Positions 24,834-33,840 are shown, counted from the stretch's first letter. The stretch is 64,000 nt of DNA from JAIQFF01 sp963788505 (GCA_963788505.1 CAWBGY010000009.1:248001-312000), one strand, 5' to 3'. The notes: a model not told the origin generated them from the sequence alone. Made by a program: numbers and translations.

Positions 24834-25706
24834 CTACGAAATCCGTGCCGCTTTTGTGGCGAATGCTGTAGTGACGGACTGTGCCGGTTTCCGCTGCATG
24901 CGCGAACGCAGCAGCTCTCCTTCAATTTGCAGTCCATCCAGAAGTTGCGCATGAGCCGGCCAAAGTTTGTTGTTCACCAAGAGCGGAGAACCGATAGCTG
25001 ACAGCTTCTTCCCCGACTGCAACCTGAGCAGAAGAGAAGCACAGGTTTGAGCGCAGGGCGCCTGGGCCACGACCAACAACACCGTGGAAGTGGGCTCCAC
25101 GGCGCGCTGGAATCGAAACCAGGAAGCCAGCGGAATACGTCGTGCCGCCGTGTCCGGCACATCGCCGAGATCAATCGCCACCAGACCAAATCCCCCGCTT
25201 TGCAGAAGCAGATCGGTGACTCGCAGTGCCTGCTCGAGAGGCCGGACGTCGGGCCTCACCCCTGCGCTCGGAGGTCTGACGTCTGAGGACTGAGGGCTGA
25301 AGCCCGACGTCCGGGTGCAGCGAATCCACAGTAATCTTTCCAGTTCAACTCCCGTTGCTGCTGCCGAGATGGAATCGAGCGCGTCCGTGGTGTCCACCAG
25401 AGCGCAGGCTTCCTGGCGCCGGGTAGCTGCCGCCAGAGCAGCCAGCAAAACGCTGGTGCGTCCGGAAGAGGCGGGTCCGCAAATTTCGCTCACACATCCC
25501 CGCGGAAACCCGCCAGTAAGCTCATCGATCTCGCGAATTCCGCTGGAGACCATTTCCGGCGTGGGCCGCACCTCCAGCCGCGATGCCGCCGTCACGCCTG
25601 CCAGCTTGGGCAATGTCGCCAGGTGTCGTAAAACCAGCGCCGGCTCCTTCCTGGGAGCAAAGACAACGGCACGCCCCACAGGGGCGGAAAAAAATGGGGA
25701 AGACAT
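24834..25706 (-). CDS. imuA: RecA-like mutasome protein ImuA
   Basis: 290 residues. The RecA-like core has ELTGGFPRG, a P-loop GPASSGRTS (Walker A with Arg-Thr), a strand LVAIDLGDVP at the Walker B position, and the C-terminal ...GELLRSRMQRKPA region. In the ImuA-ImuB-DnaE2 system it regulates error-prone bypass. Residues about 132-153 (SGFSPQSSDVRPPSAGVRP) interrupt the core between two conserved strands and are encoded by a 73-base palindromic element (25242-25314). The candidate operator is at 25763-25781. Confidence 0.85.
   Translation of the reverse strand: MSSPFFSAPVGRAVVFAPRKEPALVLRHLATLPKLAGVTAASRLEVRPTPEMVSSGIREIDELTGGFPRGCVSEICGPASSGRTSVLLAALAAATRRQEACALVDTTDALDSISAAATGVELERLLWIRCTRTSGFSPQSSDVRPPSAGVRPDVRPLEQALRVTDLLLQSGGFGLVAIDLGDVPDTAARRIPLASWFRFQRAVEPTSTVLLVVAQAPCAQTCASLLLRLQSGKKLSAIGSPLLVNNKLWPAHAQLLDGLQIEGELLRSRMQRKPAQSVTTAFATKAARIS
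25242..25314. repeat. Palindromic repeat inserted in the imuA coding region
   Basis: Perfect 13-bp inverted repeats, CCGGACGTCGGGC (25242-25254) and GCCCGACGTCCGG (25302-25314), enclose 47 bases containing GGTCTGACGTCTGAGGACTGAGG. That interior is made of the same CTGA/GTC words as the intergenic repeats. The element keeps the frame and adds about 22 residues. Confidence 0.75.
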
Positions 25707-25762
25707 GGGAACCTCTATATTTCAGGGAACGCCGGGGCGGCTGGCCGAGGCTGCGAATTGCA

Positions 25763-25781
25763 TATTCGCTTTTTATTCGCT
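25763..25781 (-). promoter_or_regulatory. Candidate operator upstream of imuA
   Basis: TATTCGCT occurs twice as a direct repeat (25763-25770 and 25774-25781), 11 bases apart, one helical turn, and 57 bases upstream of the imuA start. imuAB cassettes are normally LexA-controlled, so this is a reasonable SOS operator candidate; the acidobacterial LexA motif is not known to me. Confidence 0.4.
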
Positions 25782-25872
25782 ATCGAGTATTTAGCTCCAG
25801 GAGGGAAGGATTGTCAAGAGCGAAGGTATAGTTGGCGGGAAGCGACCCCTAGGCGGAAAGCAAAAAAGCAAC

Positions 25873-26137
25873 GTGGCTCTTTCGGGATCAAAGCAAACCG
25901 TACGGAGTCAAGATCCGATAAAGTACGGCGATCAATGCCCGGCAATTGCCAAATGGAGGATGCCGTATGCACGGCGGTGCCAGTACCGGACCGCGCCCTG
26001 CCGAAGGGTTGGCGCGGTCGCGGCGAGCGCGCTGGAAACATGGACTTTACTCCGCCGAGACCCTAGCGGAGCAAAAGCGGATGCGTGAGCTGCTGAGCCA
26101 AAGTCGGGAGCTCTTGAAACAAATTCAAGCCGGCTGA
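25873..26137 (+). pseudogene. Split HGG-motif protein
   Basis: The second half (from 25946) reads NGGCRMHGGASTGPRPAEG...RWKHGLYSAE, the hallmark of small 'NGRCRMHGG.STGP' proteins common on mobile elements. The N-terminal half is in another frame (KYGDQCPAIA); removing one A of AAA near 25951 joins them as CPAIANGGCRMHGG. The C-terminus is a short coiled coil (MRELLSQSRELLKQIQAG). Function unknown. The C-terminal end is duplicated at 27485-27543. Confidence 0.6.
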
Positions 26138-26281
26138 ACCGGCGGCTGTATGGTGGATTGCCACGTCAGGCCGGGAAGAGATCAGGACTTTCGCGGGCCC
26201 TCCGGGATTTGAGAACATGACTGACATGACGAATCAATTCACAACAGGCGAAGCAACTATTCTTGCCAGGAGCAGGCGATC

Positions 26282-27319
26282 ATGCTGGTGACCCCGGAGA
26301 GGAACCGGCAAAACCGCAGTCATGCCCTTGCCCTGACTGGCGCGGCAGCGGCGGCGTCCGTAGTGGCAGGCTGGTTTTGCCATCCCGTTTTTCTCTCTCT
26401 GGGTCTCTCTCCGTTCATTTATTGGTTGCTTCGACGGCGATGCGTGCGCCGGTTGCGGATTATGAAACAACCGTTCCCCGCATCGTGGGAACAGGTGCTT
26501 CAGTCTCGCGTCGCCTTTTTCCGGGCGTTGCCGGCCCGTGAGAAAGAACGATTTCGACAGCTGGTCAAAGTTTTCCTGGATGAGGTCCGCATCACGGGTG
26601 TCCAGACCGAGGTCGACGACGCCATTCGGGTTTTGGTTGCCGCCAGTGCGACGATCCCGATCTTCGGATTCCACGATTGGGAATACCATCGCCTGGGTGA
26701 AGTGCTCGTCTATCCCGATTCGTTCGGAGAGGAATATCAAACGACCGGGAGTTCCGACGAGAATACTCTTGGCATGGTGGGACTCAGGCAACTGCGGGGC
26801 GTGATGATTCTGTCCAAGCCGTCTCTTCTCGCGGGGTTCGATACTCCGGCCGCCGGGGACAATGTGGGTATCCATGAGTTCGCACATCTAGTAGAGCTAG
26901 AAGCGGCCGAAAACGGCCTCCCCACCGAGGTCCCCCGGCAAGCGGTTAAGTGCTGGGTGCAATACGTCGCACGGGAACTTTCCCATCCTTCCAAGAATCG
27001 TTCCTACATCCGCGATTACGCTTACACGAACGACCATGAATTCTTTGCCGTGCTGGCCGAGTATTTCTTCAAGTCGCCGGGTTTGCTCGAAAAAAAAGAT
27101 CCGCAATTGTATGGAATGCTGCAGGAGATGTTCCAGCAGGACACAGCATCACTGATGAAGCCGTTCTCGCGCCGCCCGAGATACGATCGGAATGCCCCTT
27201 GCCCATGCGGGAGCGGAAAGAAGTACAAGCATTGCTGTTTGTTGAAGGCGGTTGAAATGAGAACGGCAAATGCGATTGACAGACAGTCCTCGGCCTTGGC
27301 GAAAAAGCAGGAGAATTAA
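26282..27319 (+). CDS. MtfA-type zinc peptidase with SEC-C motif
   Basis: 345 residues. An N-terminal hydrophobic segment (about 17-50) is followed by an M90/MtfA-like metallopeptidase domain with HEFAH (His198, Glu199, His202) and a downstream YTNDHEFFAVLAEYFF segment that supplies the third ligand region. The C-terminus is a SEC-C zinc motif (APCPCGSGKKYKHCC), which in other proteins binds zinc and ribosomal or Sec partners. E. coli MtfA regulates the glucose PTS through Mlc; that role is not implied here. Confidence 0.85.
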   Translation: MLVTPERNRQNRSHALALTGAAAAASVVAGWFCHPVFLSLGLSPFIYWLLRRRCVRRLRIMKQPFPASWEQVLQSRVAFFRALPAREKERFRQLVKVFLDEVRITGVQTEVDDAIRVLVAASATIPIFGFHDWEYHRLGEVLVYPDSFGEEYQTTGSSDENTLGMVGLRQLRGVMILSKPSLLAGFDTPAAGDNVGIHEFAHLVELEAAENGLPTEVPRQAVKCWVQYVARELSHPSKNRSYIRDYAYTNDHEFFAVLAEYFFKSPGLLEKKDPQLYGMLQEMFQQDTASLMKPFSRRPRYDRNAPCPCGSGKKYKHCCLLKAVEMRTANAIDRQSSALAKKQEN

Positions 27320-27322
27320 ACC

Positions 27323-27543
27323 GTGACGACGAGAACGCTGTCCCGGGAACTGCTCGACGAAATTGGTGCCTATGGGCGCGCGCCGTCAACTATCTGTCGG
27401 TCGGACCGATCTATCTTTACGACAATCCGCTACCGAAGCGGCCGTACTTCCCTCAGATTGCGGAAAATCTTGCCGACACGAAAGCGGGGCGCGAGCTGCT
27501 GAGCCAAACTCGAGAGCTCTGGAAACAGATGCAAGCCGGCTGA
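27323..27543 (+). pseudogene. Chimeric scrap: phosphoketolase N-terminus joined to an HGG-gene tail
   Basis: Starting at GTG 27323, LSRELLDEIGAY, and one frame later VNYLSVGPIYLYDNPLPKRP, match the N-terminus of xylulose-5-phosphate/fructose-6-phosphate phosphoketolase (normally about 800 residues). After KRPYFPQIAENLADTKAG the sequence becomes RELLSQTRELWKQMQAG, nearly identical to the tail of the HGG-motif gene at 26137. Two unrelated gene ends have been joined, with a frameshift in the first. Confidence 0.7.
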
Positions 27544-27547
27544 GCCG

Positions 27548-27871
27548 GTGGCTGCACGGTCGATCCGACGCTGTTGCTGCCCGCCGCTTGATCGTTGGTC
27601 AACCCTGGTCAATGTCACGGCGTGTGCTGCCGCCGGCCTCGGCACCTTGACCAAGGTTGAAGGCAAGCCATACGACCCGCTATACTTCGGTCAGCCACTG
27701 CATGACTTGCGCTGTTCGGCGGTCAGGAACCTCGTCAACGCAGGCGTGCCCGGGCGAGTTGCGATGAGCATCAGCGGCCACAAGACGCGAAGCGTGTTCG
27801 ACCGCTATCACATCGTCTCGACTGAGGATGTCACCAATTGGCAACGGTCCCAGAAAGCCGGCGCACGGTGA
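27548..27871 (+). pseudogene. Tyrosine recombinase (integrase), C-terminal remnant
   Basis: From about 27650 the frame encodes the end of a phage-type integrase: LHDLRCSAVRNLVNAGVP (HxxR), SISGHKTRSVFDRY (GHK and the nucleophile Tyr). The catalytic domain's first part and the N-terminal domain are missing, and the first ~40 residues are not integrase-like. It lies 45 bases before tRNA-Glu, on the 5' side, unlike an intact tRNA-integrated element. Confidence 0.75.
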
Positions 27872-27916
27872 CAATTTGGTGACAAAGCCCGCTCGTCGCA
27901 TACGTAAGTCATTGAT

Positions 27917-27991
27917 GGCGCTATCGTCTAGGGGTTAGGACGGAAGATTCTCAATCTTCAAACACGGGTTCGATTCCCGTTAGCGCTACCA
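27917..27991 (+). tRNA. tRNA-Glu (CTC)
   Basis: Full cloverleaf: acceptor GGCGCTA/TAGCGCT (first pair G-T), D-arm GTCTAGGGGTTAGGAC, anticodon stem GAAGA/TCTTC with loop TTCTCAA (anticodon CTC at 27950-27952), T-arm ACGGG/CCCGT with TTCGATT loop, encoded CCA at 27989-27991. It is flanked by integrase and tRNA remnants, so it is a likely integration hot spot. Confidence 0.95.
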
Positions 27992-28182
27992 TTCAGTCTC
28001 GCCTGCAGAGAAATTTCACTGAATCACCGACGAAACACAAGAAATAGCCGGTAGTTTGCGATGCTTCTCCGAAAGTCTGCGCCAGAGAAAACAGTGCTGA
28101 GTAACGACAAGCCGTTCTATCGCGCGTTTTCTCCAAGGCCCGAGGGGAGGTCCGACTTTGCAAACCTGGCTGGCGAATTGTT

Positions 28183-28528
<346 letters not shown>

Positions 28529-28598
28529 ATCAATTGGGAATGCCCCTTTTTCCCACAATCGCATTTCCGAATATTTTCCGGTTGGCCGACGGGCCGGG

Positions 28599-29006
28599 TT
28601 GGTCAGTCAACAACCACCAGGGGACGGCTTCCGCGTCATGTCCATGAACGAAGCTGCCAAATTGGGCGATGTGTTCTGCACCGTCACCGGCAACAAGAGC
28701 GTGCTGACGAAGGACCACTTCGACGTCATGAAAGACGGCGCCATCATCTCCAACTCAGGGCATTTCAACGTCGAGAGAGCGTCGGAGGAATTCTTTGCAT
28801 GGCTCCGCGACAATGACGGCGGAAGGTTATGGAGTTTTCCACTCCTGGATTCGAGTTTCGCAAAATACCAGATCGCTGCAACCGTCAATAAGCTAGACGC
28901 GCAGGACGCCCCGACTGCCGAAGATTTCGATCAGATGTCGGACGAAGAAATCGAAAAGACGTTGACTGAGGCCAGGAAGTTACGTGCGAGGAACCAACTC
29001 CGCTAA
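28599..29006 (+). pseudogene. Adenosylhomocysteinase fragment fused to unknown sequence
   Basis: Residues about 8-60 (GFRVMSMNEAAKLGDVF, VTGNKSVL, MKDGAIISNSGHFNVE) match the NAD-binding region of S-adenosylhomocysteine hydrolase. After GHFNVE the sequence departs (RASEEFFAWLRDNDGGRLWS... EKTLTEARKLRARNQLR) and is not recognised. An intact enzyme is over 400 residues, so this is a recombination scrap; the frame stays open, so a chimeric product is possible. Confidence 0.65.
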
Positions 29007-29395
29007 AAGTCTTGCCGGCTATCCTGCTCATCGCGGAGATCGTATGATGTGTGCAACGGGAATGCGCTCCGTTTTTGCCCAGCTAACTTGATCAGCCTCT
29101 GTAGCCCGGCGTCGAATTCCGAGGTTTGCATGTAGTCGGCAAATCCACGAAACGAGCTATTACGCCACCCCATATTGGAAGAATCGCGTCGCGCGTGGCG
29201 CAAGCCTCCGAGCTTTCGCAAGTGCACGTAGCCGATCCTCGCAGCCCGCAGCTTTGTGCGCAGGGTCTCCTGGTTGAACTGAGGATTGTGTCGTGAACGC
29301 GGGATACTGCGCACATCTATGACACGCTCTACTCTGTGTGCTCGCAGAAGGTCGAGAAAGACTTTCCACATGCGCGTGGAATGCCCAATCGTCAA
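29003..29395 (-). pseudogene. DUF488 family protein, C-terminally broken
   Basis: LTIGHSTRMWKVFLDLLRAH, VIDVRSIPRSRHNPQFN and YVHLRKLGGLR are the conserved N-terminal motifs of DUF488. The expected C-terminal 'CAE..P..CHR' block is replaced by SAFPLHTSYDLRDEQDSRQDF, so the frame is lost near 29065. The start is uncertain: TTG 29395 is the first usual start codon near the homology. It follows the molybdopterin gene, whose stop is at 29422. Confidence 0.6.
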
Positions 29396-29421
29396 GACAG
29401 TAGAGGTACGAACCTTTTGAG

Positions 29422-30909
29422 TCAGATCCCCGCCTCCTGGCTGAAATACTGATAATCCTCTCGCCAGCCGCCTTGGCCCTGGCCAATGGTTGTGTAGTCC
29501 TCGATAAACTCGATCGCACGGATGTACTTCACCATGGTGAATCCAAGCTGCGTTTCGACCCGAAGTCGGAGCGGTGCTCCGTGCAGAATCGGCAGCGGCT
29601 GGCCGTTCATTTCGTAAGCAAGAATCGTCTGCGGATCTTCCGCCAACTCTAAGCGAATCGTGCCGTAGAAGTACCCTGGTCCTTGAGCGTGTGGCTCCGA
29701 CGTAGATTTGTTGTCGAACGCGTAGAAAACGATGTAGCGGGCGGCAGGACGCGGATGGCAAAGTCCGACGATGTGATGCAGAGATACTCCGCCCCACTCT
29801 GCAATGCCTGACCAACCCTGGATGCAGCAATGCTTTGTAATTTGAACTTGTTTAGGCATTGCGCGGAGGTCAGCTAGCGTCAGGCACAAAGGCTTATCAA
29901 CCAGTCCGCTAACTTTCAAGTTGTAGTTTGCGAATTGATCGCGTGACATTGCCAAATAACTTTCTTCTTTTGGCGGGCGACCGTTCACCCAGAAGTAAGG
30001 CGAGATGTCCGCAGTGGAGTAATGCTGTGCAGAGTGTTCATGGCCGAAGAGAAGAGTGCGCAGCGGGTCGGTGATTGACTGAGTGGCTTTTTGAACGAAG
30101 CGGGGGCGGCGACGCGAACACACGGTGGTCACGACGTGGATCGCGACGATGCCCGTCAACCCAGAAAGCCAGACCACAAAAGCCAGCGTCAGGTGTGGAT
30201 TGTGCGTCTGCCCCAGAACAATCAGCGCCAGCTCGGTCCGGAAACCGTGCAGAGCGACGATCGTGACGTGTCCAACGAAGAATAGAATGAACGCGCAAAG
30301 AGCCAGAAAATGCAGGCTTCGGGCGCTCTGCCGTCCGTGAAAGATTTTGATATACCACGGGAAACGAGCGGCAACGGCTGGGGACATTGCTATTCCCGTT
30401 GCAATGCTTAACGGAGCGAGCAAGAATATGACCGCCGCATAGCTCAACTGCTGTAATGCGTTATATGCTCCCGGCGTTTCCACGACGTGGAGGCTTAGAT
30501 AGCGAAGCAGGGCGTGCCATGCCTCCGGGACAATCTGCCAGGAAGTCGGAATCAGCCGTCGCCACTCCGGCGTGACGAAGAGCATTACCACGTATACCAA
30601 GCCAGTCAGCAGCCAGGCAAAATCCGCGAGAAAGTGCCAGTGCCGTCCGAGACCCAGATTGTCATGGCCGGGCAGGGCGATCGCTGAGGGAAATGAAGTT
30701 TCCTCGTCACTCGCCGTCCATAGTCGGTCCTCAGGTCGCTGCTTCTTCGTGAACTTGAGCCACTCGCTACCCGGCGTGCAGTGATCGTTCCAGTAGAATC
30801 TCGGATGCGCACTCAAGATTTCGAGACCACTGCGGACAAGGAGCGATAGGAGGAGAAAATTGAAAAAATGCGCCGCTCGAAGCCATAACGGGAAATCCAG
30901 AATCGTCAC
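29422..30909 (-). CDS. Membrane cytochrome b561 / molybdopterin oxidoreductase fusion
   Basis: 495 residues. The N-terminal ~270 residues are membrane helices of a cytochrome b/b561-like domain (FFNFLLLSLLVRSGLEIL, WHFLADFAWLLTGLVYVVML, FLLAPLSIATGIAMS) with several conserved histidines for heme. The C-terminal ~200 residues are a sulfite-oxidase-fold molybdopterin-binding domain (ITKHCCIQGWSGIAEWGGV, GTIRLELAED, MNGQPLPILHGAPLRL); a Cys in that first motif would bind Mo. It resembles MsrP/MsrQ (YedY/YedZ) joined in one chain. Substrate unknown. Confidence 0.85.
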   Translation of the reverse strand: MTILDFPLWLRAAHFFNFLLLSLLVRSGLEILSAHPRFYWNDHCTPGSEWLKFTKKQRPEDRLWTASDEETSFPSAIALPGHDNLGLGRHWHFLADFAWLLTGLVYVVMLFVTPEWRRLIPTSWQIVPEAWHALLRYLSLHVVETPGAYNALQQLSYAAVIFLLAPLSIATGIAMSPAVAARFPWYIKIFHGRQSARSLHFLALCAFILFFVGHVTIVALHGFRTELALIVLGQTHNPHLTLAFVVWLSGLTGIVAIHVVTTVCSRRRPRFVQKATQSITDPLRTLLFGHEHSAQHYSTADISPYFWVNGRPPKEESYLAMSRDQFANYNLKVSGLVDKPLCLTLADLRAMPKQVQITKHCCIQGWSGIAEWGGVSLHHIVGLCHPRPAARYIVFYAFDNKSTSEPHAQGPGYFYGTIRLELAEDPQTILAYEMNGQPLPILHGAPLRLRVETQLGFTMVKYIRAIEFIEDYTTIGQGQGGWREDYQYFSQEAGI

Positions 30910-31007
30910 TAGGGCACACTCTCGAATCCGGGCCGATAGGTTCTCACGTAGTGCCTCTCGCAGAAATGTCGCGCACCTGGATCAAAGCCTTTTAGTCCCG
31001 GCGCAAC

Positions 31008-31259
31008 TCACGCAACGCGAGTAGCCCGACTGTCGCTCTTTCGGGCTGACTGACTCTCAAGCAGCGCGCTCCGTTTCTTCTTCAACGACGCCAGCAGTTC
31101 GTCCAAAGAATGCGTGAAGGCGGTGATGCCATCGGCCAGCAGTTTTTCTGTGATTGCCCCGAGGTCAATACCCAGCTTGGCCAACCGAGCCAGCAATTGT
31201 TCGGCGTCTTGCTCCCGCTTCGAGGGTTGGCTGCACCCGGCCGTGATCGCGAAATGCAT
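31008..31259 (-). pseudogene. Transaldolase C-terminus in a shifted frame
   Basis: AEQLLARLAKLGIDLGAITEKLLADGITAFTHSLDELL is the normal transaldolase C-terminus, one frame away from the main ORF. Deleting one G of GGG (plus-strand CCC at 31214-31216) restores LEAEQDAEQLLARLA. The coding strand ends at 31008. Confidence 0.75.
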
Positions 31260-32148
31260 TCAGGGTCGCGGGTGGAATGGTGTTGATGGTGTGTGGTCCG
31301 ATTAACTCCTCGACGTACAAAACATCCGAGAAAGCTGGGTTCTTGGTTCCGGTGCTTGCCCACAATGGTCGCTGCAGTCGTGCCCCTCGACGCTTGAATT
31401 CCTCGGAGGGAGTTCCCAAAAAGATTTCGCGAAAGCGCCGATAAACAATTTTGGCATTCGCAATCGCTATCTTTCCTCGTAGCGACAATGCCTCTGGGGT
31501 TCCGATCGCCTCCAGCGCCCGGTCCACTTCGGTATCCACGCGGCTGACAAAGAAAGAGGCTACCGACGAGACTTGGTGCGGCTTCGCATTCCGCTTCAGG
31601 CCACGAAGGTAGGCCTGAGCTACGGCTTCGTAGTGGGCAAGTGAAAACATCAGGGTGATATTGATATTGATTCCCTCCGCGATCAGGGCTTCCACCGCCT
31701 GAACACCCTGCTCGGTGGAGGGGATCTTCACCATCAGATTGGGCCGGTTGACGGCCTTCCACAAACGCTGCGCTTCCGCGATGCTTCCCGCGGTGTCATA
31801 AGCCAGTCGCGGGGAGACTTCGATGCTGACGAAGCCATCCGCACCCTCAGTTTGATCGTAAACGGGCCGCAAGATGTCCGCAGCCATCTGGAGATCCTGG
31901 ATTTCGAGACTTTCGAACAGCGTCTGGGCGTCGCTGTCAGGATCGGTCGAGAGCAGCAAGTGCAACGCATCGTCATAGGCAGTTCCCGCCGTAATTGCTT
32001 TGTCGAAGATGGTTGGGTTGCTGGTGACACCATGCACGCCATCTTCCTCGACCAGTCGCTGGAACTCACCGCTGGTGATCAGATCGCGACGAATGTAGTC
32101 CAGCCAGATGGATTGCCCACAGTCTTGAAGTTGTTTTAGTGAATTCAT
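31165..32148 (-). CDS. tal: Transaldolase, frameshifted near its C-terminus
   Basis: The ATG at 32148 is preceded by GGAGAAAAACT and is preferred to the upstream start. The TIM-barrel motifs are GVTSNPTIFDKAI, DGFVSIEVSPRLAYD, NLMVKIPST (Schiff-base Lys) and NINITLMFS. The enzyme moves a dihydroxyacetone unit in the pentose phosphate pathway. The frame slips near 31214, and the proper C-terminus lies in the entry at 31008-31259; the last ~20 residues here are wrong-frame. Confidence 0.85.
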   Translation of the reverse strand: MNSLKQLQDCGQSIWLDYIRRDLITSGEFQRLVEEDGVHGVTSNPTIFDKAITAGTAYDDALHLLLSTDPDSDAQTLFESLEIQDLQMAADILRPVYDQTEGADGFVSIEVSPRLAYDTAGSIAEAQRLWKAVNRPNLMVKIPSTEQGVQAVEALIAEGININITLMFSLAHYEAVAQAYLRGLKRNAKPHQVSSVASFFVSRVDTEVDRALEAIGTPEALSLRGKIAIANAKIVYRRFREIFLGTPSEEFKRRGARLQRPLWASTGTKNPAFSDVLYVEELIGPHTINTIPPATLNAFRDHGRVQPTLEAGARRRTIAGSVGQAGY

Positions 32149-32284
32149 AGTTTTTCTCCGGGCGCAAACGTGACAATCAATAGCCACATCTCAAGGCCGA
32201 GTTGACCACGCCAGCTTGCTGTCCCGATATCTCAGTAGCCGGCAAACTCTTCTGCCCGAATGTCGTCCTCTTCGACCCCGGCAC

Positions 32285-32974
32285 CTACAAGTGTCTGCCG
32301 CATAGCCGCAACCATCGTTGGCGGCCGGCAATGTAGTAGATGGGTCCCTGCAAGACGGCCAAATGCTTAGATAACAGCTCTTTGTCTATCAGGGCCGTCT
32401 CGCCCTTCCAATCCTTTTTGGATTTTGACATTTCTGTCATGGTGCAGATCAAGCGGAAATTAGGATTAGTCTTCTCCATGTTCTGCAAAGTGCCCAGGAA
32501 AGCTGCATCTTCGGGCCGCCGATTGGAATAGAAAAGATACAACCTGTGCGGGAGGCGGTCGTGATCGGCTTGCCGCACAATGCTGAGAAAAGGCGTGATT
32601 CCGATTCCGCCTGCGAGGAACACGGCTGGCTTTGCCGGATTCTTGTGTAGGGTGAAGGAGCCTGCGGCTGAGCCTATCTTCACGTCCGTGTCTAGTGGCA
32701 CTTTCTTCAGCGAGCGCTTAAAAGCGGTGTCACGCATCCGGGTGGTGAACACTAGCTCGTTTTCAAACGGAGGACTCGCGATGGAAAAGGTGCGTGTGTT
32801 TCCCTCGGCGTCAGTTTCCGGTGGGTTAGTGAGTGTCACATCGGCGGACTGACCTGCTTTGAAGGTGAACCCGGACGGCTTCTCGAAGTGAAAGGCCATC
32901 GTCCCTTCCGCAACTTCTTCCCGGCGTATCAACCTGGACTTCTGATCTGCCATTAAAACCGCTTTGGTGGCCAT
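32285..32974 (-). CDS. FAD/NAD(P)-binding ferredoxin-reductase-like protein, frameshifted C-terminus
   Basis: The ATG at 32974 has GGAGG upstream. FNR-type flavoprotein: RTFSIASPP (FAD-binding), GSFTLH, AGGIGITPFLSI (NAD-binding) and LYLFYSNRRPEDAAFL. After YYIAG the frame is lost; adding one base in GGCC near 32325 would continue PPTMVAAMRQTLVGAGV... to a stop at 32232, giving the normal C-terminus. A probable electron-transfer reductase without its own iron-sulfur domain; partner unknown. Confidence 0.82.
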   Translation of the reverse strand: MATKAVLMADQKSRLIRREEVAEGTMAFHFEKPSGFTFKAGQSADVTLTNPPETDAEGNTRTFSIASPPFENELVFTTRMRDTAFKRSLKKVPLDTDVKIGSAAGSFTLHKNPAKPAVFLAGGIGITPFLSIVRQADHDRLPHRLYLFYSNRRPEDAAFLGTLQNMEKTNPNFRLICTMTEMSKSKKDWKGETALIDKELLSKHLAVLQGPIYYIAGRQRWLRLCGRHL

Positions 32975-33101
32975 GGCCACCTCCTTACAGATTGTGTGAT
33001 GCCTGTCCGGTTACAACGACCTGGGCGGAACCCGCAATCGTTGCGGTCACCAAACACAAAGCACAACAAACAATTCGTACAGCAACCCTCTTACTAAAAT
33101 G

Positions 33102-33650
33102 CTAGGGTTGGCCTTCTTTTGCCGGACCGGACGGGCTCGCCACAGCGTCAGGGGCGCCACCTTCATCATCCATTCGCGACACCGCCTCTTCGTCTAAGTG
33201 CCGCTGAGTGGGTGAAAGCGACTCCGACATATCACTCTTCTCTCTTCGCCAAGAGATGGTCAGCAATAAGGCACTCTCTTCCAGCGCTTCGACGTCGTGT
33301 AATACACCGCAGTCCAGCACCAACAAATGACCGGCTGACATATTCACTTTCCGATCGGCTAAATGGATACTGATCTGACCCTCCAACAGTTGAATGGAGA
33401 CCCTTCCCTCTGCCTTGTGCTGGCGCATTCGTGTGCCGCGCTTCATCAGAATTAGAACGATTCGCAAATCTGGATATTTCGCGAGCGTTTTGGAGCTTCG
33501 CCCCGTCTCCCGCTGCCAGGAGTCTTCTTGCCGGAGTTGCTGCAACTCTCGTTCCATGTCGATTTGTAATAGAGGTTCCGCTAACCCGGGCAACCGATTC
33601 AATGCCTCAATGCCGTCGCCGGGATGGCAAATGCTAAGATCCGTAGCCAT
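33102..33650 (-). CDS. Cupin-domain protein
   Basis: 182 residues. The middle (about 60-135) is a cupin beta-barrel: LRIVLILMKRGTRMRQHKAEGRVSIQLLEG, then MSAGHLLVLDCGVLHDVEALEE, with His residues where metal ligands are expected. The C-terminal ~45 residues are polar and probably disordered. No partner enzyme is adjacent; it lies between the reductase and ECF sigma genes on the same strand. Confidence 0.75.
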   Translation of the reverse strand: MATDLSICHPGDGIEALNRLPGLAEPLLQIDMERELQQLRQEDSWQRETGRSSKTLAKYPDLRIVLILMKRGTRMRQHKAEGRVSIQLLEGQISIHLADRKVNMSAGHLLVLDCGVLHDVEALEESALLLTISWRREKSDMSESLSPTQRHLDEEAVSRMDDEGGAPDAVASPSGPAKEGQP

Positions 33651-33840
33651 AATGAATACCTTTCGCCTGTGTTCTGAATCGTCGTCGTGATTATGTGGGG
33701 CTACCGAGCTTCAACTACGGCAGGCGCAGCCCATCTCTCAAACCTCAGAAAGCCCGAGAAGACGATGATCGACGATATGTTGCGGCAAAACTGGTCAACA
33801 TTGCACAGTCCTTTGATAGATCTCGATCCAAAGCAGACTG

